Both the position numbers and the translations under genes were made by a program. From the NCBI RefSeq assembly GCF_000170895.1, contig NZ_ABCS01000002.1, positions 166,081 through 230,080 on the forward strand: a stretch of 64,000 nucleotides of DNA. Direction: 5' to 3'. The stretch is from Plesiocystis pacifica SIR-1 (GTDB lineage Bacteria > Myxococcota_A > Polyangia > Nannocystales > Nannocystaceae). The notes beneath the pieces are model-generated. The model made no database searches. It saw only the letters and a program-made list of their open reading frames with translations, and was not told the DNA's origin. Of this stretch, positions 57,474 to 64,000 are shown piece by piece; the first letter of the stretch is position 1; the number at the start of each line of letters is the position of its first letter.

Positions 57474-59042
57474 ATGCATAATCACGGCGTGCGTGATCGA
57501 CGAGCGTGCGTGCGTGATCGACGGGGGCTCGCAGCCGCGCCCCGCCTGGTGCTGAGCGCAGCCCTGGGGCTCGGCGCCTTTGCCTACGCGGCACCCGTTT
57601 GGGGAGGCTCCCCCGCCGGCTTCGAGCTCGCCCCCAAGCCCGCCGGCATCGTCGGCGGCGCCCCGGTCGACACCTGCGCGTGGCCGAGCGTCGTGGGCAT
57701 GAACGCCGGCGGCCAGTGCACCGGAACCCTCGTCAGCCCGCGCGTCGTCGTCTACGCCGCGCACTGCGGCACCTTCCACGCCACCGTCACCTTCGGCAAC
57801 GACATGGACGCGCCCGGGCGCGAGGTCGAGGTGATCCACTGCGAGCGTCTGAGCGGACTGCAGGCCGTGAGCGCCGACGACTACGCCTGGTGCGAGCTCG
57901 CCGAACCCGTGCTCGACGTCCCGGTGACCCCGCTGCTCACGGGCTGCGACGCGGAGCTCGTCGAGGTCGGCACCCCCGTGACCATCGTCGGCTTTGGCGA
58001 CACCGGCAGCGACCCCGACGCGCCCGTGATGACCGGGGTCAAGTACGCCGCGCAGACCGAGGTCGTCTCGAAGCTGAGCCTCGTCGGCATCGGCAGCATG
58101 GGCGTCGGCGCCGACTCGGGGGACTCCGGCGGGCCCGCGCTGGTCCAGCTCCCCGACGGCAGCTGGCGCGTGCTCGGGATCGTGACCGGCGGCGGCGGCG
58201 ATGGGGGGACGGTGCAGTACGTGCGCGCGCCGAGGACCCTGCCGTGGATCGAAGACACGAGCGGCCTGGACGTGAGCCCCTGCCACAGCTTCGCGCCCGT
58301 CCCCACCCACGCCGCGCCCGCTGGCGAGACCCAGCTCGTCGATCGCTGGGCGCCCACCCCCGAGTGCGGGGGCTTCTTCGTGGCCAACGCGGATCCGGAG
58401 AGCTCGAGCTGGGCGACCGGCTGCGCGGGTGAGCTGTCCGGACCCTCGGAGCGCTGCGGGCCCGCCTGGGACGGCGGCGTCGACGTGGACGCGCCGAGCG
58501 TGGACTTTCTCGAGCCCGCCGACGGGCAGGTCTACGAGCTGCTGCACGCCGAGGACACCGCGGTGCTCGACGCCCTCGTCGACGCCTGGGACACCCACGA
58601 TGACGCGTCTTTGGGGAGCGCGAGCCACGTGGGCGTCCGCGACGTGGCGCTGTTCGTCGACGGCGAGCCGTGGTCGCCCGGACAACCCGGCGCGCCCGGG
58701 GTGCCCGGAGGCATGACGCCGGGCGTCGACGAGACGCCGCCTTACGCCTTCGCAGGCGTCGAGCTCGGAGTGGGCGAACACGTGCTGATGGCTCGCGCGA
58801 CGGACCACGCAGGGAACGTCTCGGAGGTCTCCGCGACGATCGTGCTCGGGGTCGAGGACGAGACAGGCTCAGAGGAGGTCGGGGAGTCGGGGGACATCGA
58901 CGATGACGACGCCGACGGCCCCGGGACGGGCTGCGCGTGCGCGTCGACGCGGCGCAGTTCACCTGCCGGGCTCTTCGTGCTCCTCGCCTTTGGTCTCAGC
59001 CGACGCCGACGCCGAGCTCAGCGCGCGACGCCCTCGAGCTGA
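57474..59042 (+). CDS. Secreted trypsin-like serine protease with MYXO-CTERM anchor
   Basis: Starting at the ATG at 57474 (a GTG at 57471 is possible), this is a 522-residue exported protease. After the signal, GIVGGAPVDTCAWPSVVGMN is the mature trypsin start, VVVYAAHCG carries the catalytic His, DDYAWCELAEP the Asp and GADSGDSGGPALVQL the Ser. The C-terminal half is a beta-rich domain, perhaps Ig-like, ending in an acidic linker and GTGCACASTRRSSPAGLFVL then a short hydrophobic helix and SRRRRR, the MYXO-CTERM sorting tail processed by a myxosortase. Its last 25 bp overlap the kinase gene's end in a convergent arrangement. This tail is the best taxonomic marker in the window. Confidence 0.92.
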   Translation: MHNHGVRDRRACVRDRRGLAAAPRLVLSAALGLGAFAYAAPVWGGSPAGFELAPKPAGIVGGAPVDTCAWPSVVGMNAGGQCTGTLVSPRVVVYAAHCGTFHATVTFGNDMDAPGREVEVIHCERLSGLQAVSADDYAWCELAEPVLDVPVTPLLTGCDAELVEVGTPVTIVGFGDTGSDPDAPVMTGVKYAAQTEVVSKLSLVGIGSMGVGADSGDSGGPALVQLPDGSWRVLGIVTGGGGDGGTVQYVRAPRTLPWIEDTSGLDVSPCHSFAPVPTHAAPAGETQLVDRWAPTPECGGFFVANADPESSSWATGCAGELSGPSERCGPAWDGGVDVDAPSVDFLEPADGQVYELLHAEDTAVLDALVDAWDTHDDASLGSASHVGVRDVALFVDGEPWSPGQPGAPGVPGGMTPGVDETPPYAFAGVELGVGEHVLMARATDHAGNVSEVSATIVLGVEDETGSEEVGESGDIDDDDADGPGTGCACASTRRSSPAGLFVLLAFGLSRRRRRAQRATPSS

Positions 59043-62000
59043 GCCCGACGGGACGCGAGGATGCGCGGGTCGACGCTCGCCTCCCCCTCCAGCTTCGCCA
59101 GCTCGTCCAGGCGCGCCCGCGCCTGCTCGCGCAGCTGCTCGGCCCGCGCGACGCTCCCTCCCCCGAGCTCGACGGCCCACGCCAGGGTCAACCGCGCGTC
59201 CACGTAGGCGATCGCCGGCGCGTCCCGGCGGTCCAGCGCGTCGACGATCGCCAGCGCCCGCTCGGCGTGCTCGCGCGCGGCCTCGAGCTCGCCCGCGGAC
59301 AGCTCGGCCTCGGCGACCAGGCGCAGCAGCTTGGCCATGCGGATGGAGCCGGCGTCGTAGTGCCCCTCCCCCACCCGCAGCCCGCGGGCGAGCAGGGCCA
59401 GGCCCTCGGCCTTGGCCCCCGCTCGGATCTCACAGTGCGCCAGGGCGACCTGGATGTCGACGTTCTCGGGGTGGTCGGGGCCGTCGCTGGCCTCGGCGAT
59501 GGCCAGGGACTGGCGCAGCTCGGTGAGCCCCTCCTCGATGCGCCCTTCGGCGCACAGGCTGGTCCCCCACACGCGCATGGGCTCGGACATCATCACGTGC
59601 TCGGGGCCGAGGGAGACCTCGAAGATGCGCTTGGCTTCGTCGAGCTTGTCCTTGGCCAGCTCGAGCTCGCCGAGCTCGATGTAGAGCTCGCCCTGGGCCG
59701 AGTCGACGTAGCCCAGGCCGTCATAGTCCGGGCCGTAGCCCGCCTCGATCAGCGCCCGGCCGCGCTCGTACTCTTCGAGGGCCTCGGCGTGCAGGCCCAG
59801 GTCCTGGGACACGACGGCCGCGTTGGCGATGAGCTGGCCCAGGCGCGGGCTGGCCTCGCCGTAGGTCAGCGCGGCCATGGCGATGGCGCGGGCAAAGCCC
59901 ACCCGCGACACGCCCAGGCGGCCGACGTCGTAGTCGACCATGGCCAGGGAATTGACGGCGCCAAAGAGCAGCGGGTGGGTCGGGCCGAAGGTCTGCTCGA
60001 GCCCGGCGATGCTCTGCTCGAGGTAGGCCCGGGCCTCGTCGGGGTGGCCCAGGGACTGCTCGTACTTGCCCTGCTCAAAGGCGATCATCGCGGTCCGCGG
60101 GTGGCCCTCGCCGAGGTTGAGGGCGACCAGCTGCAGCGCGCGCTCGTAGAGCTCGGGGATGCCGTCGAGCTTGCCCTGCTCGCGCAGCACGTAGGCGAGC
60201 ATGGTCAAGACCGTGACGTTGGTCAGGTACTCGGGGCCGTGGGCCTCCTCGATGGCCTCGAGGGCCCGGCGGTAGTCGGCCTCGGCCTCGGCGTAGGCGC
60301 CCCGGGACTGGTGCATGCGACCGCGGCGACGGTAGAGCTGAGCGTAGTCGGCCGCGCGCCCGCCCAGGCGCTGGGTCAGGCTCTCGCCGAGCGCGGCCCA
60401 CTCGGCGGCGCGATCGAAGTGGGCGCGATCGCTCTCGAGCCAGATCAGCCCAAACACGGCCAGCAGCGCGCTGCGATCCTCGGCGGCCTCGGTCGCCGTG
60501 TGGAAGGCCTCCAGGTAGTATTTGTGGGCCTCGTCGTAATTCGCCTGGCCGTGGGCCGCGACGGCGGCGATGTGCTGGGTGCGGGCGCGCAGGGCCGGCG
60601 CGGCGAGGTAGAGCGCGTCGAAGGTGTCCCCCTCGAGGGCGCCCACGACCAGGCTCCGGGCTTCGCCGTAGCGCGTCGCGAGGTTGAGGGTCTGCGCCTG
60701 GGCCAGGCGCCGGGTCAGCGCGCGCAGCTCCTCGGGGCTCGCCGCCCCGTCGCCGGTCAGCGAGCCCTCGCTCTCGAGGCCCGCGCGCTCGAGGCAAGAC
60801 TCGGGCATGGGCAGCTCCGTCGTCGCCTCGACGGCGTGGACGAGGGCCAGGGTCCCGCCAGCCTCGAAGGCCTCGAGGGTGCCGGCGAAGGTGCTCAGCT
60901 GCCGATCCAGGCACGCGATCTGGGCCTGGGCTTCGGCCTGCGAGCGCTCGCCCGCGCTCGAGCTCCCCGCCGCGACCATGCACGCCGAGCGCCGGGCCTG
61001 GCGATGCCCCTCGGACCAGCGATCGAGCTCGCCCTCGGCCCGGCGCCAGATCGCCTCGAGGCGCCCCCGCGTCTGCTCGGCCTCGCCGACGACCAGAGCC
61101 ACGCGCAGCTCCTCGCGCCGCGCCGCGTCCCAGCTGGCTTCGATCTGCGCGGCCTCGGCCGTGCAGCTGCGCTCGAGCTCCCGGGCCTGGGCCTGGGCCC
61201 ACAGCTGGGCGCCCAGGACCGCGCCGCCGAAACTCGCGACCACAGCCCCGCCCGCCAACCACCGGCGCCGACGCTGGCGCGGATCGTCCAACAGCGCGTC
61301 GAGGAGCTCGGCCATGGACGACCAGCGCGCGTCCCGTTCGACCCTCAGCCCCCGCTCGAGCACCGCTTGAACGTGGGCCGGGATGCTGCGATCGCGCGGG
61401 GGCTCGTCGCGCTTGCCCGCGAGCACGCGCTCGCGGATCGCGTCCATGCTGTCCCCGGAGAAGGGCAGCTGCCCGTAGAGGCCCTGGTGCAGGGCCGCGC
61501 AAAAGGCCCACTGATCCGCGCGCGGGTCCACGGGCTCGCTCGCGAACTGCTCCGGGCTCATGTAGGCCGGCGTCCCGATCACCGCGCCCGCCCGGGTCAG
61601 CGGCGTCGTCAGGGGCGAAGACTGCGAGGCGCTCGGCTCGTCGGGAGGCTCGCCCGCCCCCGGGGCCCGGCGCTCCGCGTCCCCGGACTGCTCTTGCGAG
61701 ATGCTCTCGTCCAGGGAGCGCACGAGGCCAAAGTCCGTCACCTTGACCTCGCCGCGCGCGGTCACCAGCACGTTCTCGGGCTTGAAGTCGCGGTGGATCA
61801 GCCCGGCCTCGTGGGCCGCGAGCAGGCCTCTACCGGCGGCCGCGAACATCTCGACGACCTCGCCCCAGGGCCGACGGGTCCGCAGCCAGTGCTGCAAGGT
61901 CCCGCCCTCGATGTACTCCATGGTGATGAACACCCGGTCGCCGTGGGTGCCGACGTCGTGGACCGCGACGACGTTGGGGTGCGAGACCCGGGCCATGGCC

Positions 62001-62218
62001 TGGGCCTCGCGCATCAACCTCGAGCGCGAGGTGTCGCGGGCCTTCGACGCGCGCAGCAGCTTGACGGCCACGCGGCGATCGAGCTCGGGGTCGTAGGCCA
62101 AGAAGACCGTGCCCATGCCGCCCTGGCCGAGGGTGCGGACGACGACGTAGCGCCCGATCGTCGAACCAACGACGGCCCGATCCGGCGGGACGCGGCGAGC
62201 TTTGGTGGGGGGCACCAT
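59018..62218 (-). CDS. Ser/Thr protein kinase with TPR repeats
   Basis: I start at the ATG at 62218 (MVPPTKARRVPPDRAVVGST), giving 1066 residues; one upstream ATG at 62239 is also open. The Hanks-type kinase domain has YVVVRTLGQGGMGTVFLAYD, AVKLL (Lys53), HRDFKPENVLVT and VTDFGLVRS, all catalytic residues present. A Pro/Ala/Ser linker, a single membrane helix (GAVVASFGGAVLGAQLWAQA) near 330 and then about 700 residues of TPR repeats follow (for example LGEGHPRTAMIAFEQGKYEQ, DPDEARAYLEQSI-type units). This layout is abundant in myxobacterial signalling. Converges with the protease gene. Confidence 0.92.
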   Translation of the reverse strand: MVPPTKARRVPPDRAVVGSTIGRYVVVRTLGQGGMGTVFLAYDPELDRRVAVKLLRASKARDTSRSRLMREAQAMARVSHPNVVAVHDVGTHGDRVFITMEYIEGGTLQHWLRTRRPWGEVVEMFAAAGRGLLAAHEAGLIHRDFKPENVLVTARGEVKVTDFGLVRSLDESISQEQSGDAERRAPGAGEPPDEPSASQSSPLTTPLTRAGAVIGTPAYMSPEQFASEPVDPRADQWAFCAALHQGLYGQLPFSGDSMDAIRERVLAGKRDEPPRDRSIPAHVQAVLERGLRVERDARWSSMAELLDALLDDPRQRRRRWLAGGAVVASFGGAVLGAQLWAQAQARELERSCTAEAAQIEASWDAARREELRVALVVGEAEQTRGRLEAIWRRAEGELDRWSEGHRQARRSACMVAAGSSSAGERSQAEAQAQIACLDRQLSTFAGTLEAFEAGGTLALVHAVEATTELPMPESCLERAGLESEGSLTGDGAASPEELRALTRRLAQAQTLNLATRYGEARSLVVGALEGDTFDALYLAAPALRARTQHIAAVAAHGQANYDEAHKYYLEAFHTATEAAEDRSALLAVFGLIWLESDRAHFDRAAEWAALGESLTQRLGGRAADYAQLYRRRGRMHQSRGAYAEAEADYRRALEAIEEAHGPEYLTNVTVLTMLAYVLREQGKLDGIPELYERALQLVALNLGEGHPRTAMIAFEQGKYEQSLGHPDEARAYLEQSIAGLEQTFGPTHPLLFGAVNSLAMVDYDVGRLGVSRVGFARAIAMAALTYGEASPRLGQLIANAAVVSQDLGLHAEALEEYERGRALIEAGYGPDYDGLGYVDSAQGELYIELGELELAKDKLDEAKRIFEVSLGPEHVMMSEPMRVWGTSLCAEGRIEEGLTELRQSLAIAEASDGPDHPENVDIQVALAHCEIRAGAKAEGLALLARGLRVGEGHYDAGSIRMAKLLRLVAEAELSAGELEAAREHAERALAIVDALDRRDAPAIAYVDARLTLAWAVELGGGSVARAEQLREQARARLDELAKLEGEASVDPRILASRRAQLEGVAR

Positions 62219-62255
62219 CCGCGGGCGACGGTACCCCACCAGCTCCTGACGGCCA

Positions 62256-63035
62256 CTATCCGGGGGTGGGGGCGGGCGAATCGGCCGGCGCGCCGGTCGT
62301 CGGGTCGGACGCTCCGGTCGACTCGGTCGTCAGATCCTCCAGCAGGGTAGCGAAAGCAGGGGCCCACACGTCGATCGTCGCGGCCTCGCCAACCATCTTG
62401 AAGTAGAAGGCGTCGCCGTAGCCTTCGATCGCCGCGGCGAGCAAGCGCGCGTCGGCGATGGGGGGCTGCGGCGGCGCGCCGGGCATGGACTGGCCCGCGA
62501 AGGCTCCGACCGCGTCGACGCTGGCGATGCGCAGGTTGCCGACCTCGAGCTCCTTGGCGATGGGCTCCTTGGCCTCACCTTCGGTCGGGGGCGCGATCTG
62601 ACCTTTCCAGCGCTCGATGTTCGCCGAGATGCCACCGGCGCCGCCGGGGAAGCGGTACACGACCATGCGCACGTCCCCGCCAGGGCCCGGCACGATGAAC
62701 TCGGCCTTGCGCATGGACGAGCGCGCCTGGGCTCGCTCCCACTCCGCGGGGACGGCGAGGGCCAGGCCCTCGACGACCTCCTTGCGCGTCTCGCCGCTCG
62801 GCGTGACCTCCCGGGCGTTGACCTTGGCCGGCGCCGCGTCCATCTCCTCGTGCTTGACGACCTCGGCCTGCAGGCTGCCCGGAGGGATCTTTAGATCGGG
62901 CTTGGCCTCGCCCTCCGCCGGCTTGGCCGCCGCGTCGGTCTTCGCCGGCTCGTTCTCGGTGCTGCCGTTGCAAGCCAGGGTCGAAGGCACCACCAGCGTG
63001 ATCAGGAGCGCCGCGATCTGCGTGGGTCGGGACAT
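62256..63035 (-). CDS. Hypothetical lipoprotein
   Basis: From the ATG at 63035 this is a 259-residue lipoprotein with signal MSRPTQIAALLITLVVPSTL ending AC. An Ala/Lys/Glu linker follows. The folded part has ALAVPAEWERAQARSSMRKA and MVVYRFPGGAGGISANIERW, a pattern I recall from small uncharacterised lipoproteins of Nannocystaceae and planctomycetes, with no named fold. The C-terminus is a Pro/Thr/Ala tail. It lies about 37 bp after the kinase gene start on the same strand, so it is upstream and may be cotranscribed with the kinase. Function unknown. Confidence 0.7.
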   Translation of the reverse strand: MSRPTQIAALLITLVVPSTLACNGSTENEPAKTDAAAKPAEGEAKPDLKIPPGSLQAEVVKHEEMDAAPAKVNAREVTPSGETRKEVVEGLALAVPAEWERAQARSSMRKAEFIVPGPGGDVRMVVYRFPGGAGGISANIERWKGQIAPPTEGEAKEPIAKELEVGNLRIASVDAVGAFAGQSMPGAPPQPPIADARLLAAAIEGYGDAFYFKMVGEAATIDVWAPAFATLLEDLTTESTGASDPTTGAPADSPAPTPG

Positions 63036-63259
63036 GGGCGGAGCATACCCTGGAGCGTCGTTTTGGAGACCTCGGGGAAACGCGCCCGCGGCGACTGCGT
63101 AGTCGGAGAGCGCACGCCGGGATCCACGCCAGCGCCTTCCAACGTCGTCCAACGCCGTCTGGAACCGTTGCGCGCCGCCGAGCATTTTTTTTCCAATTTT
63201 CATGACGGGTCCAGGTCCGGCCGACACCACCAAGAGTGCACCCCCTCCGCATTCTGACG

Positions 63260-63772
63260 ATGTCCGACGCCAGCTTCAGCACCTCGATCGCCTCGCACTC
63301 CTACATCCCGGCCGCTCCCGTCGCGCCCGTGGCACCCGTGTCGGTGCCCCGCGTGGTGACGTCCCCAAGCCGCTCGCGCCGGATTCAGCTGAGCGCCGAG
63401 GATCGCGTCGCGCTCGAGAAGCTCGCCGACCCCAACAGCGAGGACGAGACCCTGCGCCTGCGCGCCCGCATCATCCTCAGCTGGGCCCGCGGTGCCACGG
63501 GCATGGAGAGCGCCGCCGAGCTCGACACCTCGCGCCGCACCGTGACCAAGTGGCGCACCCGCTTCCGCAAGGGCGGCGTCGCGGCCCTGTCCGACCGCCC
63601 GCGCCCCGGCGCCCCGCGGACCGTGCGCGACGAGCAGATCGCCGAGGTCCTCCGCCTGCGCAGCGCCCCGCCGCCCGCCGGCAAGTCCCGCTGGACCACG
63701 CGGATGATCGCCAAGGAGACCGGCCTCAGCCAGTCGACCGTGGTCCGCATCGCCCGCGAGTACGCCTGCTGA
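63260..63772 (+). CDS. IS630-like helix-turn-helix protein, standalone
   Basis: A 170-residue protein starting at the ATG at 63260, with about 40 residues rich in Pro/Val/Ala (PAAPVAPVAPVSVPRVV) before a basic HTH region. From residue 50 on, LSAEDRVALEKLADPNSEDE, then RARIILSWARGATGMESAAE and LDTSRRTVTKWRTRFRKGGV match the N-terminal DNA-binding half of IS630/mariner transposases, and WTTRMIAKETGLSQSTVVRI is a second HTH. There is no DDE catalytic half downstream. It is either a relic or a domesticated regulator; the intact frame and following terminator favour a retained gene. Confidence 0.75.
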   Translation: MSDASFSTSIASHSYIPAAPVAPVAPVSVPRVVTSPSRSRRIQLSAEDRVALEKLADPNSEDETLRLRARIILSWARGATGMESAAELDTSRRTVTKWRTRFRKGGVAALSDRPRPGAPRTVRDEQIAEVLRLRSAPPPAGKSRWTTRMIAKETGLSQSTVVRIAREYAC

Positions 63773-63889
63773 GCAGGGACCGGGGCGCACCCAACGACAT
63801 CCACGCACCGACCTGCGCCGCATCGCGCAGCTCCAGAGCCGCCGGGCTGACCACCTGGCACCCGCCCTGACGAGGGCGACCCCAAAAGT

Positions 63890-63921
63890 GAAAGCCCGAC
63901 TCGTGAGAGCCGGGCTTTCGA
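63890..63921 (+). terminator. Likely intrinsic terminator
   Basis: GAAAGCCCG-ACTC and GAG-CCGGGCTTTC form a strong stem (63890-63919) followed by a short ATTT. It lies about 120 bp after the IS630-like HTH gene and also has an A-rich left flank, so it could serve the minus strand as well. Confidence 0.65.
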
Positions 63922-64000
63922 TTTGGTTGGGCGACTCGGCCTGGTCCTCTGGACCACCACGATCCCACATGGGACACGGTAGGCTCACCGGTTTCCGGCC
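63922..64000. other. Right edge, no gene recognised
   Basis: The last 79 bp show no clear feature. Confidence 0.4.

Noticed and set aside
59018..62350. Very long open frame on the plus strand opposite the kinase gene
   Set aside because: Its translation is Ala/Gly/Leu/Arg-rich low-complexity text with no motif, as expected when third-position GC bias keeps the opposite strand open. The minus strand encodes a clear kinase and TPR protein.

Overview
The window is high-GC DNA from a myxobacterium (Myxococcota, probably Nannocystaceae-like). The signs are a MYXO-CTERM tail on a secreted trypsin-like protease, a Ser/Thr kinase with a long TPR half, many lipoproteins with Ser/Asp/Glu-rich linkers, dense codon-biased packing and two type VI secretion (T6SS) effector modules of the DUF4150/DUF2169 type.

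Layout. 1-1.8 kb: two small XRE regulators and an ECF sigma gene cut in its region 4 by an ISL3-type insertion sequence (1805-3136). 3.1-14.5 kb: a tightly overlapping seven-gene operon that I regard as the main discovery. It encodes a coiled-coil protein (5' end lost at the IS junction), a DUF2997 protein, a DUF1257 (Ycf35-like) protein, a radical-SAM activase, a full sigma-70-type factor, a 1534-residue protein that reads in order as an RNA polymerase beta fragment followed by the N-terminal half of beta-prime, and a Swi2/Snf2 translocase with a PLD-like N-terminal relic. The polymerase-like protein keeps the exact beta-prime zinc ribbon spacing (CxC-x12-CxxC) but I cannot find the catalytic NADFDGD motif, so it looks like a polymerase core recruited for another job. 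I know of no described system with this composition; a conflict/defence or conditional transcription-control role is inference.

14.5-28.4 kb: two paralogous T6SS effector modules in opposite orientation, each with DUF2169, a ketosynthase-like protein, a DUF4150 PAAR-like effector and an immunity candidate. The toxin tips differ (PD-(D/E)xK-like versus HNH-like). A deleted DUF4150 relic lies beside the first. Between them lie an integrase relic and a second possible defence operon (GHKL ATPase, unknown, DUF6339), followed by a hypothetical gene that runs into repeat and IS debris.

28.4-41 kb: lipoproteins, an acyltransferase/methyltransferase/Coq4-like operon, a frameshifted DUF2236 oxygenase under a TetR regulator, FAD enzymes, a Fur regulator with clear palindromic sites and a PhoD-like phosphatase. 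41-64 kb: ordinary chromosomal genes, including an RND efflux pair, FG-GAP lipoprotein, glutathione peroxidase, archaemetzincin, aspartate kinase, ceramidase, PLD protein, APC permease, enoyl-CoA hydratase, MYXO-CTERM protease, TPR kinase and an IS630-like HTH protein.

All family calls come from reading the translations by eye against remembered motifs; no search was run.
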